Positions 8,451 to 18,091 of a DNA stretch of 64,000 nt are shown here, in pieces; the stretch's first letter is position 1; each line of letters begins with the position of its first letter. A program made the translations under genes and the position numbers. The stretch spans positions 186,001 to 250,000 of the forward strand of contig NZ_JAEKJB010000009.1 of the NCBI RefSeq assembly GCF_016785095.1, written 5' to 3'. Under the pieces are notes generated by a model. That model saw nothing but the letters and a program-made list of their open reading frames with translations. It was not told the origin of the DNA and did no database searches. The stretch comes from Alloalcanivorax marinus. Its GTDB lineage: Bacteria > Pseudomonadota > Gammaproteobacteria > Pseudomonadales > Alcanivoracaceae.

Positions 8451-9731
8451 TTGGACAGTTTTTCCGACGGGTGGCTGCTTACCGCCCTGATCATCCTGAT
8501 TTTCGGCTCCGCCTTCTTTTCCAGCAGTGAGACCGGCATGGTGGCGATCAACCGCTACCGGCTGCGTCACCTGGCCCGCCAGGGCCACCGGGCCGCCACC
8601 CGGGTGGAGGAGCTGCTGCGCCGCACGGACCGGCTGTTGTCGGTGATCCTGATCGGCAACAACTTCGTCAATAACTTCGCCGCCACCGTGGCCACCATTC
8701 TGGCGATCCGCTGGCTGGGGGATTCCGGCGCGGCGGTGGCGCCGGTGGTGATCACCCTGGTGATGCTGGTGTTCGCCGAGATCACGCCCAAAACCTACGC
8801 CGCGATCAAGCCGGAGCGCATCGCCTTCCCGGCCAGCGTGGTGCTCAAGCCCCTGCAACTGCTGCTGTCGCCGCTGGTGTGGCTGGTCAATGGCGTGAGC
8901 ATGGTGTTCCTGCGCCTGGCGGGCTCGCCGCTGGGCCAGAATGACGAGGATCACCTGAGCCCGGAGGAACTGCGCACCGTGGTCAACGAGGCCGGCGGCC
9001 TGATCCCGGAAAAACACCAGAAGATGCTGCTCAACATCCTCGACCTGGAGAGCGTCACCGTCGAGGACATCATGATTCCGCGTAACGAAATGGTGGGCGT
9101 GGACCTGGAGGATGACATGGACGAAATCCTCAATACCCTGCGCGCCAGCCAGCACACCCGCCTGCCGGTGTACCGGGGCGACCCGAACAACATGCTCGGC
9201 ACCCTGCACCTGCGCAAGCTCAGCCGCCTGCTGCTCAAGGAGGACATCAACAAGGCGGAGTTGATGCAGTACACCGTGGAGCCCTACTTCGTGCCCGAGG
9301 GCACCTCCCTGAACCGGCAGCTGATCAACTTCCAGAACGCCAAGCGACGCATCGGCATCGTCGTGGATGAGTATGGTGACGTGCTCGGCCTGGTGACCCT
9401 GGAGGACATCCTCGAGGAGATCGTCGGCGAATTCACCACCGACCTGGCGGCCACCAGCCAGGACATTCACCCCCAGGAGGACGGCAGCTACGTGATCGAC
9501 GGCGCCACCCACCTGCGCGAGATCAACCGCTCCCTGGACTGGGACCTGCCCACCGGCGGTCCCCGCACCCTGAACGGCCTGATCCTGGAGCACCTGCAGG
9601 ACATTCCGGACGCCAACACCTCGATCCGCGTGGACGACTATCTGATCGAGATCCTGCAGGTGAAGGACAATATGGTGAAAGCGGCGCGCATGCGCCGCGC
9701 CTCCGAGCAGGCCGAAGCCGACAGCCCCTAG
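8451..9731 (+). CDS. HlyC/CorC (CorB-like) family transporter with CBS pair
   Basis: A 426-aa inner-membrane protein. The order is an N-terminal DUF21/CNNM membrane domain (FFSSSETGMVAINRYRLRHL, LIGNNFVNNFAATVA), two CBS domains (IMIPRNEMVGV; IVVDEYGDVLGLVTLEDIL) and a C-terminal CorC_HlyC domain. Members are linked to Mg2+/Co2+ efflux and metal resistance. The start is TTG at 8451, which reproduces the usual N-terminus; the ribosome binding site is weak. It follows the LuxR gene by 74 bp. Confidence 0.88.
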   Translation: MDSFSDGWLLTALIILIFGSAFFSSSETGMVAINRYRLRHLARQGHRAATRVEELLRRTDRLLSVILIGNNFVNNFAATVATILAIRWLGDSGAAVAPVVITLVMLVFAEITPKTYAAIKPERIAFPASVVLKPLQLLLSPLVWLVNGVSMVFLRLAGSPLGQNDEDHLSPEELRTVVNEAGGLIPEKHQKMLLNILDLESVTVEDIMIPRNEMVGVDLEDDMDEILNTLRASQHTRLPVYRGDPNNMLGTLHLRKLSRLLLKEDINKAELMQYTVEPYFVPEGTSLNRQLINFQNAKRRIGIVVDEYGDVLGLVTLEDILEEIVGEFTTDLAATSQDIHPQEDGSYVIDGATHLREINRSLDWDLPTGGPRTLNGLILEHLQDIPDANTSIRVDDYLIEILQVKDNMVKAARMRRASEQAEADSP

Positions 9732-9751
9732 ACCCTAGCCCCTGGATTCTC

Positions 9752-9774
9752 GTAGGAGCGGCTTCAGCCGCGAT
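9752..9774 (+). repeat. REP-like element, single copy
   Basis: A 23-bp copy beginning GTAGGAGCGGCTTCAGCCGC, which can fold through GCGGCT/AGCCGC. It sits between the convergent corC-like and patatin genes. Seven loci in this window carry the same motif, all in gaps between genes or at gene ends. Confidence 0.8.
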
Positions 9775-9776
9775 TC

Positions 9777-10751
9777 CTAGACCCGATCGGCGTGGGGAGA
9801 CCCCACCCAGGCGCGAATGTCACCCTCGTGGCGGTCCACCAGGCGACGGCCCTCGTCGATGGCCTCGCTGGCGCGGTGGAAATCCATCAGCGCGAAATCC
9901 TCGAGCAGCGGAATCAGCGTCACCTCCGGCGGGTCGCCGGCCATGCGCGAGCGGGTGATGCGGTCCTGCATGATGTTGACGCTGGAGGCCACAACGTCGA
10001 AGAAACCGGGGTCCTCGCCATCTCCGGCGGCGAAGTAACCCATCATCTTCTGCCACAGGCTGCGGTCCTCCTCGCCATGGCCATCGCCGGTATCCGGCGG
10101 CCTCTGCCGGTTGAGGTGCGCGCCCACCAGCTGGGCATTGAGATTCACGGCGATCACCACATCGGCGCCGAAGGCGCGGGCCGCGGACACCGGCACCGGA
10201 TTCACCAGGCCACCATCCAGCATCCAGCGCTGCTGGTGCTGAAACGGCGAGAACAACCCGGGCAACGCGCAGGAAGCCCGCGCCGCATCCAGCACCGGCC
10301 CCTTGCTGATCCACACTTCCCGACCGCTCTTCATGTCCGTGGCCACGGTCACGAAGCGCTGCTCCAGCTCCTCGATGTTGGGGTTGCTGTGCATCTCCTG
10401 GAAGAAACCGAACAACTTCTCGCCCTTGACCACGCCCCCGGAGAAGGTGAAATCCATGAGGCTGAACACGTCCCGAGTGGTCAGGGTCTTCACCCAGTCA
10501 CCGAATTCCGCCAGGGAGCCGCTGACGTAGGCACCCCCCACCAGAGCGCCGATCGAGGTACCGGCCACCACGTCGATCTCCACGCCCATCTCCTCGAGGG
10601 CCTGGATAATGCCGATGTGCGCCCAGCCCCGCGCCGAGCCACTGCCCAGTGCCAGCCCCACCCGAGGGCGACGCGGCGCCGGAGCCTCCGGCTTGTCGCC
10701 GGCCTCCTCGGTGACAGGCTTCTTGTCGCTCTTAAGCCCCGGCAGGTTCAT
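9777..10751 (-). CDS. Patatin-like phospholipase family protein (RssA-like)
   Basis: A 324-aa predicted serine lipid acyl hydrolase. It shows the patatin block GLALGSGSARGWAHIG, the nucleophile elbow GTSIG and the Asp of the catalytic dyad in DGGLVNPVPVSAA. A charged, Pro-rich leader of about 30 residues precedes the domain. ATG 10751 overlaps the stop of the DUF1289 gene (ATGA). It is the last gene of a four-gene coupled operon. The substrate is unknown. Confidence 0.88.
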   Translation of the reverse strand: MNLPGLKSDKKPVTEEAGDKPEAPAPRRPRVGLALGSGSARGWAHIGIIQALEEMGVEIDVVAGTSIGALVGGAYVSGSLAEFGDWVKTLTTRDVFSLMDFTFSGGVVKGEKLFGFFQEMHSNPNIEELEQRFVTVATDMKSGREVWISKGPVLDAARASCALPGLFSPFQHQQRWMLDGGLVNPVPVSAARAFGADVVIAVNLNAQLVGAHLNRQRPPDTGDGHGEEDRSLWQKMMGYFAAGDGEDPGFFDVVASSVNIMQDRITRSRMAGDPPEVTLIPLLEDFALMDFHRASEAIDEGRRLVDRHEGDIRAWVGSPHADRV

Positions 10752-10969
10752 GTCAACTCCGCCACGGCCACCGCGCAGGGGGCCGGATCGCCGTCCATGC
10801 GGCGCTGGCAGCGAGCCAGCACCTCCCTTTGCCAGGCCGGTGTCAGCCGGCCCCAGTAGCTGATTTCACGGCCAGTGCGAAAGCACCCCACGCAGATGTC
10901 GTCGCCATCCAGGGCGCAGATCGACACGCAGGGCGACACCACCACCGGCTCAGTCCTGGAAGCGCTCAT
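10748..10969 (-). CDS. DUF1289 small zinc-ribbon-like protein
   Basis: A 73-aa protein with the DUF1289 cysteine pattern: [18 protein letters not shown], followed by a conserved W near W-G-R-L. The start ATG 10969 lies 20 bases inside the end of the gamma-carbonic anhydrase gene, and the 3' end overlaps the patatin start by 4. A GTG about 20 bases downstream is an alternative start. The function of the family is unknown; a metal- or Fe-S-binding site is likely from the four cysteines. Confidence 0.82.
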   Translation of the reverse strand: MSASRTEPVVVSPCVSICALDGDDICVGCFRTGREISYWGRLTPAWQREVLARCQRRMDGDPAPCAVAVAELT

Positions 10970-11486
10970 CGATCTCCAGATGCTCCTCGAAATGACGGGC
11001 ATGGGCGGCATAGTGCTGGCTGCTCAGGGTCAGCATGGCCTTGTGGCCATCGGAGATTTCCTTGACCACCTTGGCCGGCGCGCCCATCACCAGGGAATTG
11101 TCGGGAATTTCCATGCCCTCGGGCACCAGCGCGTGAGCGCCAATGATGCAGTTATTGCCGATTCTGGCCTTGTTGAGCACCACCGCGTTAATGCCGATCA
11201 GACTGTTATCACCGATGGTGCAGCCGTGCAGCATGACCTTGTGGCCAATGGTGACGCCGTTGCCGATCTTCATCGGCACGCCCGGGTCCACGTGCAGCAC
11301 GGAATTTTCCTGAACATTGGAATTGTCACCGATCTCGATCAGGTCGTTGTCGCCGCGTATCACCGCGCCGAACCAGACGCTGACGTTCTCCCCCAGCACC
11401 ACCGAGCCAATCACGGTGGCATTGGGAGCGATCCACTGACCCCCGCCGCGCAGCTCCACGCGGCGATCACCCAATTTATAAATCAT
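10950..11486 (-). CDS. Gamma-carbonic anhydrase-like protein (YrdA/PaaY type)
   Basis: A 178-aa left-handed beta-helix protein built of hexapeptide repeats, with a C-terminal helix. Zinc-ligand-type histidines are visible in [19 protein letters not shown] and nearby, along with the typical [12 protein letters not shown]. YrdA/PaaY proteins bind zinc; some have carbonic anhydrase or thioesterase activity, and the physiological role is often unclear. The start overlaps the stop of the upstream nudix gene by 4 bases. Confidence 0.92.
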   Translation of the reverse strand: MIYKLGDRRVELRGGGQWIAPNATVIGSVVLGENVSVWFGAVIRGDNDLIEIGDNSNVQENSVLHVDPGVPMKIGNGVTIGHKVMLHGCTIGDNSLIGINAVVLNKARIGNNCIIGAHALVPEGMEIPDNSLVMGAPAKVVKEISDGHKAMLTLSSQHYAAHARHFEEHLEIDERFQD

Positions 11487-12064
11487 TCTTCACCTGTCAG
11501 GTCGAAACGCACATTGGCGTCGTACACATGGTTAAGCAGATCCAGAATCATGAAGGCGGTCAGCCCCCAGATACGCTTGCCCTCGAACTGATAGCTCGGC
11601 ATGCGCAGCCGGCGACCGTAGAACTCCACCGGCGCCGATAGTCTCGGAGGCTGATCCAGGAAGAAGTGAAGCGGCACGTGGAAAATGGTGTCAATTTCCC
11701 CCGGCTCGGCCACCAGCGACACGCCCGGCCGCACCAACCCCACGAACGGGGTCACCTTGATGCCAAACCGGGAGGGTACCGGCGACAACTGTCCCACCAC
11801 CTCCACCTGATCGTGGGGCAGCCCCACCTCCTCCTGGCTCTCGCGCAGAGCGGTGGCCTTGAGATCCCGGTCCCCCGGGTCCCGCTTGCCACCGGGGAAG
11901 GCCACCTGACCAGCGTGGGTGGACAGGCCCTGGGCCCGCACCGTGAGGATCAGCTCCGGCTCCGGCTGATCCACGAACGGCATGAGAACGGCGGCTTCCG
12001 GCAATTTCACCGGCAAATCGTTGTAGGGGTAGGCCGCCATTCGCTGCCGTAATTGATCCAACAC
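11483..12064 (-). CDS. Nudix CoA pyrophosphatase (NudL-like)
   Basis: A 193-aa hydrolase of the CoA/acyl-CoA diphosphatase branch. The Nudix box reads [18 protein letters not shown] then SQEEVGL, with Asp where Glu is usual at the seventh position. The NudL-type follow-on [16 protein letters not shown] is present. The start is GTG 12064, chosen because GGGAG lies six bases upstream; an ATG eleven codons later is possible but would trim the N-terminal helix. It is the first gene of the operon ending with the patatin gene. Confidence 0.9.
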   Translation of the reverse strand: MLDQLRQRMAAYPYNDLPVKLPEAAVLMPFVDQPEPELILTVRAQGLSTHAGQVAFPGGKRDPGDRDLKATALRESQEEVGLPHDQVEVVGQLSPVPSRFGIKVTPFVGLVRPGVSLVAEPGEIDTIFHVPLHFFLDQPPRLSAPVEFYGRRLRMPSYQFEGKRIWGLTAFMILDLLNHVYDANVRFDLTGEE

Positions 12065-12260
12065 TGACTGCTCCCGAGGTAACTTCAAACAACAGTTTGA
12101 CCAGAGGCCGCCCGGCGGGCAAGCCGAACCTCGGCCGCCACGATCGGCACCCGCACGAGATTGCCGCCGGCCCACGGAGCCAGTAGTCTGGCCCTTCCCC
12201 GCCCGGGCCACACCACCGGGCGGGCCCCTGAACCGCCGAGAGCCCCTGTCGAGAGCCCCT

Positions 12261-12827
12261 ATGAAGTACTGCAGCCATTGCGGCAACGAAGTCCTGTTCT
12301 CCGTTCCCGACGGCGACAACCGTCCGCGCTACTGGTGCAACCATTGTGGCGTGATCCACTACCAGAACCCGAAAATCGTGGTTGGTGCGGTGCCGGTCTG
12401 GGAAGGCCGCTTTCTGCTCTGCAAACGGGCCATCGAACCGCGCATCGGCTACTGGACCCTGCCCGCCGGCTACATGGAAAACGGCGAGACCCTGCAGGAG
12501 GGCGCCGCCCGGGAAACCTGGGAGGAAGCCTGCGCCACCGTGGCCATCGGCGACCTGTACACGGTGTTCAACCTGCCGCACATCAACCAGGTGTACATGT
12601 TCTTCCTGGGCGAGATGGTCAACGGCGACTATGGGGTGGGCGACGAGAGCGCCGACGCCGGCCTGTTCAGCGAGGACGAGATCCCCTGGGACCAACTGGC
12701 CTTCCCCACCATCGGGCGCACCCTGAAGTACTACATCCAGGACCGCGCCAACGGCAACGACTACCCGATCCGCACCCAGGACATCCAGCCGCTGAAGCGC
12801 AAACCGTCCCTCGACGACGCTCTTTAG
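12261..12827 (+). CDS. Nudix hydrolase with N-terminal zinc ribbon
   Basis: A 188-aa protein. The first 30 residues form a CxxC...CxxC zinc ribbon ([25 protein letters not shown]). A Nudix domain follows with the box [20 protein letters not shown]. The arrangement resembles NudC-like and YjhB-type ADP-ribose or NADH pyrophosphatases. The NADH-specific SQPWPFPxS motif is not visible, so a generic nucleoside-diphosphate substrate is safer. It is divergent from the NudL-like operon. Confidence 0.85.
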   Translation: MKYCSHCGNEVLFSVPDGDNRPRYWCNHCGVIHYQNPKIVVGAVPVWEGRFLLCKRAIEPRIGYWTLPAGYMENGETLQEGAARETWEEACATVAIGDLYTVFNLPHINQVYMFFLGEMVNGDYGVGDESADAGLFSEDEIPWDQLAFPTIGRTLKYYIQDRANGNDYPIRTQDIQPLKRKPSLDDAL

Positions 12828-12848
12828 CAACACCCCAAAGAGCGCGTC
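12816..12848 (+). other. Hairpin over the nudix stop codon
   Basis: Inverted arms GACGCTCTTT and AAAGAGCGCGTC span the end of the nudix gene. No T run follows, so it may be a weak terminator or an mRNA-stabilising hairpin. Confidence 0.4.
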
Positions 12849-13006
12849 CAATACGCAATTCATACAACCGGTATACACTCCGTCACAAAATCAGGTTAAA
12901 GTGCCCCTTCATAAGTCGATAACAACATAAATCGGACTGTCAGGGCGGCTGGCGCCCTCGTCCATAGTTACCGGCGTGTAAACGCCACCGTTCGGGGGAA
13001 CGTAAC

Positions 13007-16000
13007 TTGACCGCCTTTTCCTATGCCCGACGCGGCCTGGCCGCGTTGTTGGTTGCCGCCGCGTGCCTGATCGCCCAGGCCGCCACCGCCCAGACCTTCA
13101 ATGCCGCCAACTGGGAGGCCTTCGCCGCCCTCAACGCGGACTCGCCCAACAATCAGGTACGTGCCACGGCCGAGTACAAGGGCGACCTGTACGTCGGCGG
13201 CACCTTCGCCCAGGTCGGCGGCGAGCAGGTCTACTACGTGGCCCGCTGGAACGGCTACCGGTGGGAGAAGCTGGGCGATGGGGTCAACAACGCGGTCTAC
13301 GCCATGACCGTGTACGACGGCAAACTGATCGTCGGCGGCTCCTTCACCACCACCAGCGGCGTCAGCGCTTTGCGCATCGCCAGTTGGGACGGCGAGCAAT
13401 GGGCGCCCCTGGGCGACGGGCTCAATTCCAGCGTGGTGGACCTGACCGTCTACAACGGCGAGCTGATCGCCGGTGGTATTTTCACCAGCGCCGGGGGCCA
13501 AAGCGTTAATCGCATTGCGCGCTGGGACGGTAGCAATTGGCACGGCATGGGTGGTCCTGACCAGGGTACCGTTAACTCGCTGTCGGAATACAACGGCGAT
13601 CTGATCGCGGTGGGCTCTTTTTACATGGTCAATGGTGAAAACCATAACTATATCACCCGTTGGGACGGTAGCTCATGGTCCAATCTGGGTGAAGGTCTGA
13701 ATACCACCGTTACCGATGCGGTTGAGTTCCAAGGCAAACTCTATGCAACCGGTCAATTTACTGACTCTGGAGGTCATGCTTCCCCATACATAGCAGTATG
13801 GGATGGCAGCGCATGGTCAGCGGTGGGTGGTGGTTTATCCGGTGCCGGTTATTCGCTATATGCTGATAACGATAAGCTTTATGTTGGCGGTCAATTTGAA
13901 ACGGCCGACGGCATTAGCAGTTTAGGTATTGCCGCTTGGGACGGCAGCAGTTGGCAAGCCGTTGGTGATGGTCTGGGGCTTTACGCCGGTACGGTGATTC
14001 GTATCTACCACATCACTAAGTTCAACAACGAAATTGTATTGGGCGGTCTGCTCGATAAAAATGGCGTTGTTAACTTAGTGCGCTTGAACAATGGTAGCCA
14101 GTGGCAAGGTTTTCAATCGACCTTCCTTGACGGTTCGACACAGGTCGTCGCGGAATATGATGGCGATACCATTGTTGGCGGTGACTTTACCGAAATCTCA
14201 GGTATTGCAGCAAACAGGATTGCGCGCTGGGACGGCTCGCAATGGCACGCAATGGGGGATGGTTTTAACGGTACGGTAACGACCATCGCGAGTTACCAAG
14301 GTGAACTCTATGCGGCCGGAACATTCGACCATAGCGGTAGCTCCGCGGTGGCGCACGTGGCGCGTTGGGATAACGACGGGCAAACCTGGCAGCCGTTAGC
14401 GACCGGTGTGAATAATACCGTTTATCGCGTAAAAGTGATCAACAACGAGTTATGGGTATTGGGCGACTTTAGCGTGGCAGATGGCGAGTCTGCCACTGGC
14501 ATGGCGCGCTGGGATGGCAGTCAATGGTCAGGCGTTGATTTTCCTTATCAAGTTCACTATGGGCCAACTGATGTTGTCGAGTACCGGGGTGAAGTGGTTG
14601 TTAGCGGTCGCTTCTATAACCCGGAGGGCTTTCTGCTGTTTAAAGTCGTCGCATTCGATGGCGAGCAGTGGTACCCGCTAGAGCTTGATGCCGTCACTGG
14701 TATGGTTCTGAGCATGGCGGTGCATGATGATGTTCTGTATGTGACCGGCAATATCTATCGCATGAACGAGAGCATCAGTGCGAGTGGGGTTGCGGCTTGG
14801 GATGGCAGTCAATGGTCTAATGTTGGCGACAGCGATGTTGGTTCTGGAAAAACCTTGCAATCGTTTAAGCAGACGTTGTTCTTAGGTAGCGATAGCGGTT
14901 TATACGTTCTTAAAGACGGTACTTTCCAACAACCTGACACGAGTGTTAACCAGCTAATCAATGGATTAGATATTGCTGACGACAGCCTTTATTTGACCGG
15001 CGCCTTTTCCTCCGCGGGCGGTCAGCCCACACAGAATCTGGCGCGTCTAATCCCGAACCTGACACTGACCCTGGACGCCCGGAACGGCGATGCGGCGGAG
15101 ACCACCCGTTACTTCCCCGACACCACCATTCCGCTGCCCCAGCCGCAGCGGGACGGCTATCTCTTCGAGGGCTGGAACACCGCCTCCGACGGCAGCGGCA
15201 CCGGGTACACCGATAGTCTGGCGCTGGGCAGTATGGCCCAGACCCTGTATGCCCAATGGCGGCTGGAGGTCTATACGGTCAGTTTCGACACCGACGGCGG
15301 CGAGGCTCTGGACGATCTGGAACTGGAGCCCGGCGCCGCCCTCAGCGCCCCGACCCCGGTACGGGAAGGCTATACCTTCACCGGCTGGCAGCCCGCCCTG
15401 CCCGCCACCATGCCCGAGACCGATCTGGCCGTGACCGCGCAGTGGCAGGTCAACCAGTACACCCTGACCTTCAACAGCAACGGCGGCAGCGCCGTGGGCG
15501 CTCTCACCCAGGACTACGGCAGCGCCATCACCGCACCCACCGCACCCACCCTGGCGGGGTACACTTTCACCGGCTGGAGCCCGGCGGTGCCGGCCACCGT
15601 GCCGGCGCAAAACCTGACCCTGACGGCTCAGTGGCAGGTCAACCAGTACACTCTGACCTTCGACAGTAACGGCGGCAGCGCCGTGGGCGCCCTGACCCAG
15701 GATTACGGCAGCGCCGTGACCACTCCCGCCGCACCGACCCGCGAGGGGCACACCTTCACCGGCTGGAGCCCGGCGGTACCGGCTACCGTGCCCGCCCAGA
15801 ACCTGACCCTGACCGCCCAGTGGGAAGTGAATCAGTACACCATTACCTTCGACAGCGATGGCGGTAGCGCGGTCGGTGCGCTGACGCAGGATTATGGCAG
15901 CGCCGTGACCGCTCCCACCGCCCCCACCCGCGAAGGGTACGCGTTCACCGGCTGGAGCCCGGCCCTGCCCGCCACCGTGCCGGCCCGGGACCTGACCGTC

Positions 16001-17998
16001 ACCGCCCAGTGGTCCGTGAACGCCTACACGCTCACCTTCGACAGCGCCGGCGGCACCGCCGTGGCGCCGCTGACCCAGGACTACGGCACCGCCATCACCG
16101 CGCCTACGGCGCCGCAGCGGGAATTCCACGTCTTCCAGGGGTGGAGCCCGGCGCTGCCAGCCACCATGCCCGCGGAGAACCGGGTGCTGACGGCGGTCTG
16201 GCAGGAATACGGTCGCTACACCGCCGCCGTGGTGGTACAGGGTGAGGGCCAGGTCACCCCGGCCAGCCAGACCCTCTACGAGACCCAGTCCGCCCAGTTC
16301 TCGCTGACGCTCAACGATCCCGACGACTACGTCACCGTGAACGGCTGCGGCGCCAGCCTGGCTGGCGGCCTGATCACCACCGCGCCGCTCACCGCCAACT
16401 GCACGGTGCAGGTTGGCATCTTCCCCTCCACCCAGCCGGAGAAGGACAAGGAAGGTCCGTTGGCCAGCGCCGAAAGCGTGCGATTCCGCCTGCAGGGTGG
16501 TGCCGGCGAAAAAACCCTGTCGTCCGTCTATCTGATGCGATCCGGCGTGGACGCGCCGTTGTTCGGCGATCAGATGGATACCCTGCTGACCCTCAACGAG
16601 GACGGCAGCTACACTTTCATCGCCGAACGCACCGGTCGCTATACCCTGCTGTTCAGCGACGCGGTGTCCGGCGAGGTCACCGAGGTAACCATCGATGTGC
16701 TGCCGTACCTGGCGTTCGCCAGCAGCCATCGCCGCGCCCTGCGCGACGACGCCAGCGTAATCAACCTGTGGCTCAGCGACGAGCCGATCGAGTACCCGGT
16801 GACCGCCACCCTGAATGGTAGCGGCATGGATTTCGAGTCCCAGGCCGTCAGCCTCTCCGCGAGCGATGCGCTGCGGCGGTCTTTCTCCGTGCCCACCGGC
16901 GGCGGCGACACCGCCGCCCTCGAACTCACCGACCTGGCCGGCGCACTGGCCGGTAACCCCGTCAATCAGGCCCTGACCCTGCAAAGCGACCCGCTGCCGC
17001 TGTCGTTGGCTCTGGACGTGGTCCAGGGCATCGTCACCGGCACCCGGGTGGTGAGCCGTTACGACGGCACCGTGACGGTTACCGTGGACGCCGGTGGCGC
17101 CCTGGTCGATCAATATGACTGGCAAGCGCCCGCGCTGACACTGACCGCCAATGGCAACCAGGCCGGCTTCGATCCGCAGACGCTGGACCCGGGCGCCTAT
17201 CAGCTCACCGTAACCGCCAGCAACGCCGACACAGACGGGGTGGCCGTGCTTACCCTGCAGGTGGTGGACGCTTGCCCGCTGGAAGGGTGCGGCGGCCTGC
17301 TGCAGGGCGTGCCCGCTCCGGCCAATCCCCAGGCTGGCAACGACCACAGGCTGGCCCTGTGCCCCGGCAGTCGGGTGACGCTCTGCGAGGGCGAAAGCAG
17401 CGCGTATCTGGAAACCGCCAACGCCTTCCGTCTGGCCCTGGGCGGCACCAGCGGCGCTCAATCCTGGGCCAGCGGCGAGTTCGGCCTCGGTGTCAGCGAC
17501 GCTTCCCTACCCCGGGACGACGCCTACCTGCATCACGGCGTGGCCGTCGATTTCGAGATCCAGAGTCTCGACCAACCCGGCGAGACGGTGCCGGTGGCCA
17601 TCCCCCTGGTCGGCGATACGGTGATCCCCGCCGACGCGGCATGGCGGAAGTACCAGAACGGTGGCTGGCATCTATTCCTCGAGGATGAGCTCAACCAGTT
17701 GCACAGCGCGCCGAAAAACGGCCTGGGCCGATGCCCGGCGGTGTCCTCGGACGGTTGGACGCCGGGGCTCAGCGAGGGCGATGCCTGCGTGCGTCTGTCC
17801 ATCCAGGACGGCGGCCCCAACGACGCCGATGGCCGGGCCGACGCCGTGATCCGCGACCCGGGCACCCTGGCCGTGCCACGCGCGGAACAGGGCGAACGCC
17901 CCGAGGACCTGTGGGGTAAAGGTGGCGCCAGCGGTGGTCTGATGGTGGCTCTGCTCGGTCTGCTGGCGTTACGGCGCCGGCGGCCGGGCCTCGCTTGA
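13007..17998 (+). CDS. Giant exported repeat protein: WDG-repeat propeller-like region, InlB-type modules, GlyGly-CTERM tail
   Basis: A 1663-aa protein starting at TTG 13007 (GGGGGAA upstream) with a signal peptide ending near QAATAQ. Residues ~30-680 hold about a dozen ~50-aa repeats of the form IARWDGSxWxxLGDGLN plus ELIAGGxFT, a likely beta-propeller surface domain. Residues ~683-1066 hold six InlB/Listeria-Bacteroides-type modules ending in TAQW. A choice-of-anchor-type domain with DGGPNDADGRADAV follows. The end is GKGGASGGLMVALLGLLALR plus an arginine cluster, a GlyGly-CTERM sorting signal cut by rhombosortase in species that have it. About 13.5-15.0 kb is AT-richer and uses other codons than the flanks. 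It is likely a cell-surface or secreted adhesin; no partner genes are nearby. Confidence 0.85.
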   Translation: MTAFSYARRGLAALLVAAACLIAQAATAQTFNAANWEAFAALNADSPNNQVRATAEYKGDLYVGGTFAQVGGEQVYYVARWNGYRWEKLGDGVNNAVYAMTVYDGKLIVGGSFTTTSGVSALRIASWDGEQWAPLGDGLNSSVVDLTVYNGELIAGGIFTSAGGQSVNRIARWDGSNWHGMGGPDQGTVNSLSEYNGDLIAVGSFYMVNGENHNYITRWDGSSWSNLGEGLNTTVTDAVEFQGKLYATGQFTDSGGHASPYIAVWDGSAWSAVGGGLSGAGYSLYADNDKLYVGGQFETADGISSLGIAAWDGSSWQAVGDGLGLYAGTVIRIYHITKFNNEIVLGGLLDKNGVVNLVRLNNGSQWQGFQSTFLDGSTQVVAEYDGDTIVGGDFTEISGIAANRIARWDGSQWHAMGDGFNGTVTTIASYQGELYAAGTFDHSGSSAVAHVARWDNDGQTWQPLATGVNNTVYRVKVINNELWVLGDFSVADGESATGMARWDGSQWSGVDFPYQVHYGPTDVVEYRGEVVVSGRFYNPEGFLLFKVVAFDGEQWYPLELDAVTGMVLSMAVHDDVLYVTGNIYRMNESISASGVAAWDGSQWSNVGDSDVGSGKTLQSFKQTLFLGSDSGLYVLKDGTFQQPDTSVNQLINGLDIADDSLYLTGAFSSAGGQPTQNLARLIPNLTLTLDARNGDAAETTRYFPDTTIPLPQPQRDGYLFEGWNTASDGSGTGYTDSLALGSMAQTLYAQWRLEVYTVSFDTDGGEALDDLELEPGAALSAPTPVREGYTFTGWQPALPATMPETDLAVTAQWQVNQYTLTFNSNGGSAVGALTQDYGSAITAPTAPTLAGYTFTGWSPAVPATVPAQNLTLTAQWQVNQYTLTFDSNGGSAVGALTQDYGSAVTTPAAPTREGHTFTGWSPAVPATVPAQNLTLTAQWEVNQYTITFDSDGGSAVGALTQDYGSAVTAPTAPTREGYAFTGWSPALPATVPARDLTVTAQWSVNAYTLTFDSAGGTAVAPLTQDYGTAITAPTAPQREFHVFQGWSPALPATMPAENRVLTAVWQEYGRYTAAVVVQGEGQVTPASQTLYETQSAQFSLTLNDPDDYVTVNGCGASLAGGLITTAPLTANCTVQVGIFPSTQPEKDKEGPLASAESVRFRLQGGAGEKTLSSVYLMRSGVDAPLFGDQMDTLLTLNEDGSYTFIAERTGRYTLLFSDAVSGEVTEVTIDVLPYLAFASSHRRALRDDASVINLWLSDEPIEYPVTATLNGSGMDFESQAVSLSASDALRRSFSVPTGGGDTAALELTDLAGALAGNPVNQALTLQSDPLPLSLALDVVQGIVTGTRVVSRYDGTVTVTVDAGGALVDQYDWQAPALTLTANGNQAGFDPQTLDPGAYQLTVTASNADTDGVAVLTLQVVDACPLEGCGGLLQGVPAPANPQAGNDHRLALCPGSRVTLCEGESSAYLETANAFRLALGGTSGAQSWASGEFGLGVSDASLPRDDAYLHHGVAVDFEIQSLDQPGETVPVAIPLVGDTVIPADAAWRKYQNGGWHLFLEDELNQLHSAPKNGLGRCPAVSSDGWTPGLSEGDACVRLSIQDGGPNDADGRADAVIRDPGTLAVPRAEQGERPEDLWGKGGASGGLMVALLGLLALRRRRPGLA
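15055..16205 (+). repeat. Six tandem InlB-type modules (about 189-bp period)
   Basis: Six ~63-codon repeats lie inside the giant gene. Modules 3 to 5 are near-identical: YTLTFNSNGGSAVGALTQDY recurs with few changes, each closing with LTAQW or VTAQW. The start-to-start distance of modules 3 and 4 is 189 bp. Copies 1, 2 and 6 have diverged. The high DNA identity makes copy-number change by slippage or recombination likely. Confidence 0.9.
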
Positions 17999-18011
17999 AA
18001 CGGAAGGCTTG

Positions 18012-18091
18012 ATCGCCACTGAAGCCGCTCCTACGGCAGGCTCGATGAACACGGTAGGAGCGTCCGGGCGGCGTACCGCCTCAGTGGCGAT
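18012..18091. repeat. REP-like inverted pair, degenerate
   Basis: ATCGCCACTGAAGCCGCTCC faces a partner beginning GTAGGAGCG and ending CTCAGTGGCGAT. The arms share the variant CGCCACTGA / TCAGTGGCG, so complementarity is kept despite divergence from the other copies. It lies between two convergent genes and may act as a terminator. Confidence 0.7.

Noticed and set aside
15055..16205. Regular ~189-bp repeats considered as a CRISPR-like or satellite array
   Set aside because: The repeats are in frame, encode InlB-type modules and have no short repeat/spacer structure.
15047..17461. Long open frame on the minus strand (about 800 codons) opposite the giant repeat protein
   Set aside because: It mirrors a GC-rich coding sequence, has no domain signature and consists of Gly/His/Arg-rich shadow sequence.
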